This document shows, piece after piece, positions 53,103-61,755 of a DNA stretch of 64,000 bases. How positions within the stretch are numbered: the stretch's first letter is position 1; every line of letters begins with the position of its first letter. The position numbers and the translations under genes are program-made. This DNA comes from JANQPX01 sp041398025. Its GTDB lineage: Bacteria > Pseudomonadota > Alphaproteobacteria > Geminicoccales > Geminicoccaceae. The notes below the pieces were generated by a model. That model saw only the letters and a list, made by a program, of their open reading frames with translations, did not search any database and was not told the DNA's origin. The stretch lies in assembly GCA_041398025.1 (NCBI GenBank), contig JAWKVM010000034.1, positions 34,257 to 98,256 on the forward strand, given 5' to 3'.

Positions 53103-54801
53103 TAATCGGGGCAAAGGCTGTGGCGCAGGCGTCTATGCCGGGCCGACGATCAGTGCGAGTAGCTGGACAGTTGGTGCGCCCACTACACCGAGACGGTCGC
53201 CGAGATACTCGAAGAATGAGACGCTCGGTTTCTGGCAGGTCTTGAGCAGACCGAGGAACGTGTCGCGCGCTTGTCGGCCTTGATCAGACCAGGTGCCGCC
53301 GGAGATTTTCCGTTTGGTCACTTGGCAGCGGATATCGTTCTCGGAGCCGTTGGTGTGAAGCGGTATCTCCGGCCGGTCGAGGATAGGCAGGAGTTCGTCC
53401 TTGCGGGCATGCAGGCGAGCCAGCAGCCGGTCGAGGGTGACGAAGCCAGTCTTGCGGGTGAAGAGGCGATCGAAACGGGCGCGCATCTGGGTAGCCCGGC
53501 GTCGGCAAGGATCGCGCTTGCAGACCTTGAGGTCGTGGCAGAACCAGCAGATCAGCTGGCGGGTGACGTCGAGGGCCTGGCGCTGCTGATCGTTGAAGCC
53601 GATCAGCTTCTGCACCAGGCGCTCCGCGTGGATCCAGCAGAGCGTATGATCGGCAAGGCGGAACTGACCGGCGCCGTCCAAGATGATGACGGCGTCTCGC
53701 AGGAAGCCATGCGCTCGGATGCAGCCGAACAGCGACGCCTCCGTGGCGATTTTCATCGGGTCAGGATGCACGTCGAGCTTGCTGACGCCGAGCTCATCGG
53801 GATGTGCTGACCAAGTGAATTCGTCGGCGAAGACCCTTTGCCCATGCTCATCGAGCTTCTGGACCACCTCGCCGGTGAGGTTGCGGGCACGCATGCAGGC
53901 GAGCGCCCCGGCATTGACGACATAGTCACGATAGCCGGCGCGGAGCAGCTCCAGGAAGTTCTTGCGGCTTTTGGAAAACGTGGTCCCGAAAAACGTGAAA
54001 CGGTCCCCATCCAGCATGAGGGCCGATCTGCGTGGTGACGCCGTTCCTGGCGCGATGTCGAGCACCTGTGTCATCGACCGTGATCCAGGTCGCGCTGCTC
54101 AAGCCGGCGCACAGGACGTCGTGCGCTTCCGCGGCAAAGGCTGTGGCATCACCGGTCAGGAGCCGAAGCACTTGCCGTTTGGAGATCACCAGTCCCAGAC
54201 TGGCCAAGAAAATCGCGATCCGATCGACCGTCATTTGCCCTTGGTGATGCTGGAGCAGAATGAACCGGATCAGCTCTGGCCCGAAATGACCGCGCAGTCC
54301 TGACGGCAATGGCGCCGTCAACACCTTGCCGTCGGCGGTCAGCCAGCGTTCTCGACGGTAGCGAATCACCCGGGCATCGAGCCTGAGCTCCTGGACGACG
54401 AAGTCCTGGTAGCCTTTGAAACGCGCCCCGGCCGGCGGCGTGATCGTAAGCCTCTGCTCCTCGTTGACCACCAGCTTCTGACGGCTCGGCCTCGAGCCCT
54501 TCTTCTTGCCGCCGTGGCGCCGCGATCGTTTCTCCGTCGATTGCTCGATGCCCGACGGCTTCAGCTTGGGCTTGCCCTTGTGGCCCTTCAGCCGCGTGAT
54601 CTCCTCCTTCAACGCTTTGATCTCGGCGTCCTGATCAGCGAGCTTCGTCACCAGCTCTTTGACCAGGCTGCGCAGCGCGTCCAAAGACAGATCTTCGATC
54701 GGCAAGGGGCTGGGCTGTTCCATCCCCTGTGTAGGATCATATCCTACTCACTTTGGGAATTGAGAACATTTTCATGCACGCAACAGACTTTGCCCCGATT
54801 A
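53103..54801 (-). mobile_element. IS66-family insertion sequence
   Basis: Terminal inverted repeats TAATCGGGGCAAAGGCTGT (53103-53121) and its complement at 54783-54801 match at 18 of 19 positions and enclose one transposase gene. I see no clear 8-bp target duplication. The accessory genes tnpA and tnpB are absent, as in single-gene IS66 relatives. A 7-bp palindrome GTAGGAT-CAT-ATCCTAC (54731-54747) precedes the transposase start. Confidence 0.85.
53133..54723 (-). pseudogene. IS66-family transposase, one frameshift
   Basis: Read from 54723: a leucine-zipper-like N-terminus (LRSLVKELVTKLADQDAEIK), a basic segment, the zinc-less linker and the first catalytic region (SSATWITVDDTGARHRARNG). After VTTQIG, near 54020, the frame must shift by one base to reach DGDRFTFFGTTFSKSRKNFL and the remainder: CWIHAERLVQKLIGFNDQQR, and the catalytic Glu in PLHTNGSENDIRCQVTKRK, with a normal C-terminus. 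Total length (~530 codons) fits IS66. Both halves are otherwise intact, so inactivation is probably recent. Confidence 0.85.
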
Positions 54802-54868
54802 TCAAATATTCAACTATAAGTATGATTTAATGTGCGCATGTAAGTCTATAAATAGGGCGTATTCTTTA

Positions 54869-55793
54869 GAGCCCGTTTTAAAAGAAGTTGAGCGAAAACA
54901 GCCAGTTATGGCATCCGAATTCTGCCAGGAACGACGGAGCCATGACCGATGTGGACTGCTTTCGCTCGAACGCACTATGAGCGTTTGAACGCTCGCTATG
55001 CAAGCGACGTCACCGATGACGAGTATGGCTTGATCGAGCCCCTGTTGCCGCCGGCGAGACATGGTGGTCGGCGACGGACGACGGATCTGCGCGAGGTCTT
55101 GAACGCGATCCTTTATCTCGTGAGGACTGGATGCCAGTGGCGTACTGCCGAAAGACTTTCCACCATGGAGCACGGTCTATAGCTATTTCCGGCGCTTCTG
55201 AGCAGGAAGGGATATGGCATCGCATCTGGATGATCCTCTTGATGCAGGCGCGCAGGCAGGGCGGCAAGGAGAGCGTCACCGACGGCAGGCGTTGTCGGCA
55301 GCCAGAGCGTGAAAACCACAAGCTGGCGGATTGCGCGGCTATGACGCCGGAAAAAGATCAATGGCGAAGCGCCATGTCTGGTCACCGACACCATCGGCTT
55401 GCCCCTCAATCTGGCGGTGCATGCGGCCAACATCAAGACCGTGATGGGCTGGCCTTGGCCTGCCGCTGGATCAAGCGGCGGTTTCCTTGGCTGCACTGTC
55501 TTTTCGCCGATGCCGGCTATCAGGGACCTATCGCCGCGAACAACGCAGCCACGAGCGCCAGGCTCCGGCTCGAGATTGTCAAAAAGTCACCGCACGCCGA
55601 AGGGTTCAAGTGATCCAAAACGCTGGTGATCGAGCGCACCTTCGGCTGGCTTGGTCGCAACCGCCGTCTCATGAAGATTTCCGAACGGCTGATCGGAGCA
55701 TTCAAAAGCCATCGCCGTCGTCGCCATCATCCAGCTTCTCGCCAGGCGATTGGCAAACCCATGAAATCGCCAGAAAACTTCAAAAACGGGCTC
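54869..55793 (+). mobile_element. IS5-family (IS427-like) insertion sequence, decayed
   Basis: Inverted ends GAGCCCGTTTTAAAAGAAGT (left) and GAGCCCGTTTTTGAAGTTTT (complement of the right) are flanked by direct repeats TTA at 54866-54868 and 55794-55796, a target duplication typical of the IS5/IS427 group. It lies in the upstream region of the integrase fragment that starts at 55825. Confidence 0.88.
54949..55780 (+). pseudogene. IS5-family transposase, multiple frameshifts
   Basis: The start reads ARTHYERLNARYASDVTDDE, then YGLIEPLLPPARHGGRRRTT and LYLVRTGCQWR. After that the coding signal jumps between frames: PPWSTVYSYFRRF near 55165, KINGEAPCLVTDTIGLPLNL near 55365, WIKRRFPWLHCLFADAGYQG near 55470-55525, and VIERTFGWLGRNRRLMK near 55625, ending with IAVVAIIQLLARRLANP. 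At least four indels are needed. The DDE residues cannot all be read in one frame, so it is inactive. Confidence 0.8.
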
Positions 55794-55824
55794 TTACAGA
55801 TCCTTTACGGAAATAGGGTCTATC

Positions 55825-56390
55825 ATGGCTGCTGCCTACAACGATCCCCACAGGCTCTGTGAGGGACGGGTGCTCGTCTACAAGTGCGGCGATGGCGACG
55901 GCCCGTTTTGGTATGCGCGGCTCCAAGTCGATGGCCGCTACAAAACGATCAGCCTCAAAACGAAGTCGCTCGACATCGCTAAAGAGAGAGCCCAACGAGA
56001 ATATCGGAAGCGAAAGATCCGCTTCGACGAAGGCCTGCCTATCGATGAGCACAGCTTCAAGCACGTAGCCGAGCTATGGATCACTGAACAGGAACAGCGT
56101 CTTGCACGAGGCGAGGTGAAGAAGCACTGGCCTCGCCACGTTCGTTCCGTCCTGACAAATGGCTGGATTGCCTACCTGAAAGGGCGAACGATCTCGTCGA
56201 TCCAGCAAAAGGATATCGACGGCTTGGCGGCAGCGGGAGAAGAAACGCAAAGCGATCACCATCAGCAACGACCTGACGATCATGTCGGTGCTGATGAAGT
56301 GGGGCCATTCGACAAGGCTATGTGAGCGCTGCATCCAGCTTCGAATACAAGCGTTTGAAGGGAGAGCGGGGTCATAAGGGTGAGGCAAAT
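55825..56390 (+). pseudogene. Tyrosine recombinase (phage-type integrase), truncated
   Basis: The N-terminal part reads WYARLQVDGRYKTISLKTKS, then LDIAKERAQREYRKRKIRFD, followed by a SAM-like core-binding domain (HSFKHVAELWITEQEQRLAR, LKGRTISSIQQKDIDGL). Near 56232 the frame shifts; KKRKAITISNDLTIMSVLMK and, after another shift, GYVSAASSFEYKRLKGERG continue the domain. The catalytic C-terminal domain (R...HxxR...Y) is missing: an IS256 remnant begins at about 56390. It is the relic of an integrated element. An IS5 copy occupies its promoter region. Confidence 0.75.
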
Positions 56391-56392
56391 CA

Positions 56393-56987
56393 TCACTCCG
56401 GGACCGTCGGGAATTTCGTGTGTGGTCGATGAGTTGAACATTGCTCCTGGGCGATCCTGAAGCTGCCTTCGAAGAGGATCGCGAACTGGGCCTTGGCCAT
56501 GCCGCGTTCTCTGGCCGGCATCTTCCCGTCCTTTTCGGCCAGGTTCGAGACCAGGAAGAGCAGCTTGGTGACGCTCTCGTCGGTCGGGAGATGGCCACGG
56601 GTCCTGACCGCGCGGCGTCGCTTGGCGTTCAGGACCTCGATGGCGTTGGTCGTGTCGATGATCCGCTGCCCGCCAGTGGCGGCGCCGGGACATGGCGATC
56701 GCCGGGTATCTCCGGGCCCCAGTCGCTCTCGGCGAAGGTCTCCGGGGCGGCGCCCGCATCGGCGTCGGCGGCCTTGCAGACCTGCTTCAGCGCCGCAGCG
56801 ACGGCCCGCCTGTCCTTGCAGGACACGAAGTCCGGCGAATTCCGGATCGGATGGACGATGCAGGGCTGGACCCGGGCGTCGGGGAAGACGGTGATCAGGA
56901 CGTCCTCGACGCCGCGGTTGTTGAGCTCAATCATCACCCGCAGCCAGAACTTGGCGCCTTCGGTCTGACCAATCCGGCGGCGCGGCA
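56393..56987 (-). pseudogene. IS256-family transposase remnant
   Basis: Only fragments of the C-terminal half are present: EGAKFWLRVMIELNNRGVED, then VFPDARVQPCIVHPIRNSPD, FVSCKDRRAVAAALKQV and, in another frame, TTNAIEVLNAKRRRAVRTRG and HLPTDESVTKLLFLVSNLAE, ending FRIAQEQCS. Compared with full-length members an in-frame internal piece (after VEDVLI) and a second piece (after ESDWG) are deleted and the whole N-terminal half is missing. The segment 56988-57110 resembles nothing. Confidence 0.75.
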
Positions 56988-57397
56988 TCGCAGCGTTTCC
57001 CTTCTGTTTCTTCAATAGAATCAGAAAGATATCGCTAAGGAAAACCCCATCCGCGCACAAGTCTCCCAAATCAACGGGACAGCGCATTCTTCAGCGGCGA
57101 TCCGCTACGTCAGAGCCGCTCGCCGATAGCCGGACAGTGACGTTGGAATTTTAAGCTACAGAATCGCATCCGCTGGTCAGGTTCTCCGTGGTCATGTCAT
57201 GCCGCCATTTCGACCGGCGGCGAGGTGTCAGGTTGGTGATAGACGGCGTCCGGTGCCTGGCCATCATGCGCAGCATGGGGACGTTGCTGGTTGTAGACAT
57301 CCATCCATCTGCCGATCCCGTCTCTGGCCTCGAGGCCGCCGCTCCAGGCGTGCAGATAGACGCACTCGTATTTCAGCGATCGCCATAGCCGCTCGAT

Positions 57398-57442
57398 GCT
57401 GAGCGAGGACCGTGAGCGAAGCTCGCGTAAGCCGAAGCGAAG
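57398..57442. repeat. Hairpin-bearing insert 4 in the IS3 element
   Basis: 45 bases replace the two codons between WLDN and IERLW in OrfB. On the coding strand it contains GCGAGC-TTC-GCTC, a short stem with a three-base loop, followed by ACGGTC. It keeps the reading frame but puts about 15 residues next to the catalytic Glu. Confidence 0.6.
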
Positions 57443-57664
57443 GTTGTCCAGCCATCGCCCCTTGCCGTCCATCGAGATGCGCACGCCGGCGGCCTTCAGC
57501 GTCTGCGTGAAGGCGGTCGAGGTGACTTGGCTGCCTTGGTCGGAATTGAAGATCTCGGGCTTGCCATGGCGAGCCAGGGCCTCCTCGAGCACATCGACGC
57601 AGAACTCGGCCTCCATGGTATTCGACAGCCGCCAGGCCAGGACCTTGCGGCTCCACCAATCCAT

Positions 57665-57718
57665 GATCGGCAAAGCCGATCATCCGGTGCTTCAGCACGG
57701 CGCGTATTCGCACCGAGG
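57665..57718. repeat. Hairpin-bearing insert 3 in the IS3 element
   Basis: 54 bases between LYLVAI and MDWWSRK. On the coding strand it contains CGGTGC...GCACCG and a perfect GATCGGC-TTT-GCCGATC hairpin. It introduces in-frame stops. Confidence 0.65.
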
Positions 57719-57776
57719 GATGGCGACGAGATAGAGAAAGCCGCGGGCCAAGGGGATGTACGTCAGATCCGTGCAC

Positions 57777-57818
57777 CCCTTGACCGGCAGACGAAAGCAA
57801 AGCTTTCGGCGAGAGGGG
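57777..57818. repeat. Hairpin-bearing insert 2 in the IS3 element
   Basis: About 42 bases between NQV and the expected W-C-TDLTYIP. It has a perfect CGAAAGC-TTT-GCTTTCG stem-loop at its centre and CCCCT...AAGGG at its ends. Confidence 0.65.
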
Positions 57819-58177
57819 GACCTGGTTGGGACGGTCGACCGTCAAACCGCGCAGCAGATACGGGTAGATCTTGTGCCCCGGCGCCGGCGTGCTGGTCTTC
57901 GGCCGCTGATAGATCGGCATCAGCCCCATCTTTCTCATCAGACGCCGAACCCGCTTGACGTTGACCCGCCAGCCCTTCGCCCGCAGATGCCAGGCCATCT
58001 GCCGCACGCCATAGAACGGCGTGTCGAGAAACTGGCGATCGATCTCGGCCATGATGGCCAGATTGTCGTCGCTCTCGCCGTTCGGCTGCGCGTAGAAGGT
58101 CGAGCGGCTGATCGACAGCAGCCGATACTGCCGGACGATCGAGAGTTCCGACCGGCCTGGTTCGACCATCGAGCGCC

Positions 58178-58514
58178 TCACTTGCCGGTCCACGGTTTGA
58201 GCTTTTCGGACAGGCTAAGGGGAACCGTCATGCCGGGGGCATGACGCAGTCCCCGTGCCGTTGGCCACGGTGAGCTCACCGATCTTCGCGTGCAGCGCAT
58301 TGACCTTCGCCTCGTCGACCTCCGACACCTTTTTCCCGCCGCCGCGCTCAAACAGCTCCGCAGCACCTTCGAGCAGCGCTTTCTTCCATTGATGGATCAT
58401 CGTCGGATCCACCTCAAACCGGCTCGCAAGCTCCGACACCGCCTGCTCGCCCTTCAGCGCTTCCAGCGCCACCTTCGCCTTGAATTCAGGCTTGTACTGC
58501 TTCCGCTTCGACAT
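58178..58514 (-). pseudogene. IS3-family transposase OrfA, interrupted by one insert
   Basis: From the ATG at 58514 it reads MSKRKQYKPEFKAKVALEAL, KGEQAVSELASRFEVDPTMI and HQWKKALLEGAAELFERGGG, the IS3 OrfA helix-turn-helix. After KIGELTVAN the expected DFLSxKLKPWTGK ending is interrupted by a 46-base insert (58214-58259); the remainder, EKLKPWTGK, follows in another frame and ends at a TGA at 58178-58180. The frame therefore now stops early inside the insert region. Confidence 0.8.
58214..58259. repeat. Hairpin-bearing insert 1 in the IS3 element
   Basis: 46 bases inside OrfA after ELTVAN. It has a perfect CGTCATGCC-CCC-GGCATGACG stem-loop extended by GGGGA on one side and TTCCCC on the other. 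Confidence 0.65.
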
Positions 58515-58594
58515 CGCTGGTCTCCTCCGTTTGGCGACCAACAGACACGGAGCCGTAGCTTACGTCACTGTCCGGCTATCAGGGAGCGGCTCTG

Positions 58595-58756
58595 TCCACG
58601 CTTTAATGCTCAACCGATCGAAAGGCATTGCATAGAGATCAAGCAGACGGAAAACGCCGTGCCAGCATGACCGAGTCACCAACACAGTTCGCTGGGAGGT
58701 CTTCGAGAGCTGCTCAATCTTGTCCTGGCCGCGGTCGCCTTGACCCCGTCGCGTCA
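58595..58756. other. Spacer between the IS3 element and the chemoreceptor gene
   Basis: A short unassigned stretch after the stop of the chemoreceptor. A minus-strand frame across it has no start with a ribosome site and no recognisable family. I see nothing else in it. Confidence 0.5.
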
Positions 58757-61501
58757 TTAAAACTCACTCCAGCCCTCCTCATCCTCGGAGGCAACAGCCG
58801 GCACGGGCACCGACCAATGGTGCGGTTGCCGCTCGACTTGCGGCCCCGCAAATGTTTTATTGCCATCGAGCTTGAAGAAAGCCATGAGGTCTGCGAGCTT
58901 CGTTGCCTGATCACTCAGGGCTCGCGCCGCTGCCGTGCTCTCTTCGACAAGTGCAGTGTTCTGTTGGGTCATCCCGTCCATATTGGTGATCGAGTTGTTG
59001 ATTTCCTGGACGCCGGCCGCCTGCTCATGCGACGCACTCGCAATCTCCTTGACGATCCCGGCGACCTTCCCAATCGAGCCAACGATCTCAGCAAGCGACT
59101 CGCCCGCTCTGTCAACCAGCTCCACACCATACTTGACCTGACCATTACTATTCTGGATCAGGGTTTTGATGTCCGAAGCCGCCTGAGCCGAGCGCTGGGC
59201 AAGCTGACGGACTTCCTGGGCAACCACAGCAAAGCCCTTGCCCGCCTCGCCGGCACGCGCCGCCTCGACGCTGGCGTTGAGGGCAAGCAGATTGGTCTGG
59301 AAGGCAATCTCGTCAATCACGCCGATGATGTCGGTGATCTTTTGCGCTGATTCCTCGATCCCGGCCATGGCACTCATCGCTTGCTCGACCACTTGGCCGC
59401 CGGACTTGGCGCTTTGATTGGCGTCGCCCGCAAGGCTACTGGCGTTCCTCGCGTTTTCGGCGTTCTGCCTGACCGTAGCGGCGAGTTCCTCGCTTGATGC
59501 AGCGGTTTCCTCCAGGCTGGATGCGGCCTGCTCTGTTCGATGGGACAGATCCTCGGTTCCGCTGGTAATCTCAGCGGCGGCATTCTTGACTTCGGCGGTC
59601 GCTGTCTGAATACTTGATACGATATCAACGAGCTTATCGGCCGTGTCGTTAGCGTTTCGCTTCAGCTCACCGAACTTCCCTTTGTAGTCGGTCGTGATCC
59701 GCTGGCGGAGATCGCCTCGTGCCAAGCTCTCCAGCATCGCGCCGATATCGGTGCTGACACCATCAATGACACTGTTGAGCTGGTTGATTCCCTTCGCCAG
59801 GCTCAGCATGGCCCCCTGCTTTCCATCAAGCGATAGACGTTGGCTCAGATCGCCTTCGCTGGCAGCCGTAACGACACTGTCGATTTCCTCCTGGATGTTC
59901 AGCTCGGTGGTCCGGTCCTGCCACTCCAAAACCGTGCCAAGGCGCTCGCCTGCTTCGCTGAGCACCGGGCTCGCAACGAGCGTCAGCCTCAAGCCGCCAA
60001 GCTCAATATTGGTGTAGTGAATCGCGCGGAGATCGGTGAGCAGATCAGGCGTTTCATAGAACATATCGATGTTGGCGCCAACCAGATGATCGGCCGAGAA
60101 TTGAGGCAACGCCTTCCTGATGTGTTTGTCGCTTGCTTTCAGCATGCGCTCGAGGTTGGAGTTGACGTAGATGATCTCCAGACACTGGTTCACGACCATC
60201 ACGTTGGCCTGACAGCTGTCCAGGGCTGCCTTTAGGCGTGCGGCCTCAACGCCTTTCTCGTAGACTTCCCCGGTAGCCCTCGCGAGATCGCCGATCTCGT
60301 CACCTCGATCGCCGCCACGGATGTCGGCTTGATTGCCCTTGGCGAGTTCGCTGATCGCACTCAGGATTCGCGCCAGCGGTTTGACAATGCTCTGCGCCAG
60401 CAGCCATCCCAATAAAAAGAGTAATGCGACGACGACGACGGCCACCAGGATCATCTGGGTTGCCAGACCATTGACCGGCTTCATGATCTCGCTTCGGGCC
60501 ATCTGGCTGATAAGCGCCCAACGCGTGCCGCTGAAGTCGAATGGCTCGAAGGCGACGATGACCGGATTATTCTCGGCGTCGACATCCGGCATCGCGCCTC
60601 GATCACCGGCCAAGGCGCGACCGACAGCATTGCTCTCGATTCGCCGCTTCAAAATCGTCGACTCGCCGGCAGAGCGAGAGTTCGAGCGCATCAGAAAATC
60701 CTGGCCGACCAAGTAAGTCTGGCCCGTCTCGCCAAGACCTGCAGTGGCTTGGAGGATTCCATCCAGCCGATCGATGGGCATCTGGAAGGCCAAGACTCCC
60801 ATCAGATCGCCATCTTCGTCCAGAACCGGAGACGAAATGAAGCTTGCCGGCGCATTGTTGCTCGGACCATATGGTCGGAAATCAAAGAAGGCTTGATAGT
60901 CCAGGACCGGGTTGTCTCGGGCGGCACGAAAGGCCTTCCCCAGATCGGTATCGCGCCATGGGCCGGACACCAGATTGGTCGCAAAATCCCGCTCTTTGAA
61001 TACGGTGTAGAGAAGGTTGCCGTCGGGATCGAACAGAAAGATGTCATAGTAACCGCGTGCGCGGAGAAATTTGCGAAAGGACGGATGATAGAGAGCGTGG
61101 GTGTCGCTGTAGGTCGACCCGTCCTCTGCGTTGTCGAGATTGTCCTTCTGCCCCGTGGGATTCGGATTTTCGGTGACATAGAGACGTTGGAGGTCTTCGG
61201 TTGGTCGTTCGCCGAATTCCTCCCACGCCTCGGAGAACCAGACGAGTGCATTGCGCGTCATCGAGCTGGAAGCGAGTGTGACAAGATCGTGCTTGATTCC
61301 CGTCAGATAGATCTGCAGCGTCGCTTTCTGACCGGCGAGTGCTGTAACCAATTGGTCCCGCCTCGCTTGCTCCAAGCTGGCTGAGGCATTGATGTAGGTC
61401 GATATTCCAATGATCGAGCCTACAAGGAGGCCGGCGCCGACGATATAGAGCGGCAATTTTTGAGCGATTCTCAATTCGCCAAAGCATCCAAACAACTTCA
61501 T
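58757..61501 (-). CDS. Methyl-accepting chemotaxis protein with Cache-type sensor and PAS domains
   Basis: A 914-residue transducer. There is a membrane segment at about 16-36 (LPLYIVGAGLLVGSIIGIST) and a large periplasmic Cache-like domain (to about residue 350; includes FRKFLRARGYYDIFLFDPDG and GETGQTYLVGQDFLMRSNSR). A second membrane segment (ILVAVVVVALLFLLGWLLAQ), a HAMP domain and a PAS-like domain follow (AALDSCQANVMVVNQCLEII). A second HAMP-like stretch precedes the signalling hairpin with the conserved tip IIGVIDEIAFQTNLLALNAS. The last residues, GWSEF, resemble the xWxxF pentapeptide that docks CheR and CheB. The ATG at 61501 places the first membrane segment correctly; an in-frame ATG at 61549 is possible. 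No che genes are nearby. Confidence 0.92.
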   Translation of the reverse strand: MKLFGCFGELRIAQKLPLYIVGAGLLVGSIIGISTYINASASLEQARRDQLVTALAGQKATLQIYLTGIKHDLVTLASSSMTRNALVWFSEAWEEFGERPTEDLQRLYVTENPNPTGQKDNLDNAEDGSTYSDTHALYHPSFRKFLRARGYYDIFLFDPDGNLLYTVFKERDFATNLVSGPWRDTDLGKAFRAARDNPVLDYQAFFDFRPYGPSNNAPASFISSPVLDEDGDLMGVLAFQMPIDRLDGILQATAGLGETGQTYLVGQDFLMRSNSRSAGESTILKRRIESNAVGRALAGDRGAMPDVDAENNPVIVAFEPFDFSGTRWALISQMARSEIMKPVNGLATQMILVAVVVVALLFLLGWLLAQSIVKPLARILSAISELAKGNQADIRGGDRGDEIGDLARATGEVYEKGVEAARLKAALDSCQANVMVVNQCLEIIYVNSNLERMLKASDKHIRKALPQFSADHLVGANIDMFYETPDLLTDLRAIHYTNIELGGLRLTLVASPVLSEAGERLGTVLEWQDRTTELNIQEEIDSVVTAASEGDLSQRLSLDGKQGAMLSLAKGINQLNSVIDGVSTDIGAMLESLARGDLRQRITTDYKGKFGELKRNANDTADKLVDIVSSIQTATAEVKNAAAEITSGTEDLSHRTEQAASSLEETAASSEELAATVRQNAENARNASSLAGDANQSAKSGGQVVEQAMSAMAGIEESAQKITDIIGVIDEIAFQTNLLALNASVEAARAGEAGKGFAVVAQEVRQLAQRSAQAASDIKTLIQNSNGQVKYGVELVDRAGESLAEIVGSIGKVAGIVKEIASASHEQAAGVQEINNSITNMDGMTQQNTALVEESTAAARALSDQATKLADLMAFFKLDGNKTFAGPQVERQPHHWSVPVPAVASEDEEGWSEF

Positions 61502-61755
61502 CACGTCAAGACCTCGTCGACCAACCGGAGAGGAGGTGCGGCGTTGCACAGCAGACCGCGTCTATCATCCCCTGATCGATAGCCGATGTTTCCTAGAAAA
61601 CCGTTAACGATGGCTGCTCAGAAGCAGAATCGACTTCAAAGTGCTCGTCTTGTCCCGGCTTCCCCCCGAAAAGTGGAACACAGGCGTTCACCTTTTCTTA
61701 ATGCTCCGGCGCTATGAACAGGGCAACTCCCACCTGAAACGAAGTGACGGTCGCG

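Larger units (their letters stand above)
57197..58193 (-). pseudogene. IS3-family transposase OrfB, interrupted by three short inserts
   Basis: The helical domain and DDE core are well preserved between the inserts: QYRLLSISRSTFYAQPNGES, FYGVRQMAWHLRAKGWRVNV, RLMRKMGLMPIYQRPKTSTP, [insert], TDLTYIPLARGFLYLVAI, [insert], MDWWSRKVLAWRLSNTMEAE, EIFNSDQGSQVTSTAFTQTL, RISMDGKGRWLDN, [insert], IERLWRSLKYECVYLHAW, and RWMDVYNQQRPH. The first insert lies just before the first catalytic Asp, the third just before the catalytic Glu. Outside the inserts there is no frameshift, which is unlike the scattered decay in neighbouring transposases. Confidence 0.8.
57111..58594 (-). mobile_element. IS3-family insertion sequence with four hairpin-bearing inserts
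   Basis: The ends share CAGAGCCGCTC-n3-GATAGCCGGACAGTGACGT as inverted repeats (left from 57111, right complement from 58594). The element spans 1484 bp, about 190 more than related IS3 elements. The excess is accounted for by four inserts at 57398-57442, 57665-57718, 57777-57818 and 58214-58259. No unambiguous target duplication is visible. Confidence 0.8.

Noticed and set aside
58560..58757. 65-codon minus-strand frame next to the IS3 right end
   Set aside because: Overlaps the IS3 inverted repeat, has no ribosome site and no recognisable family.
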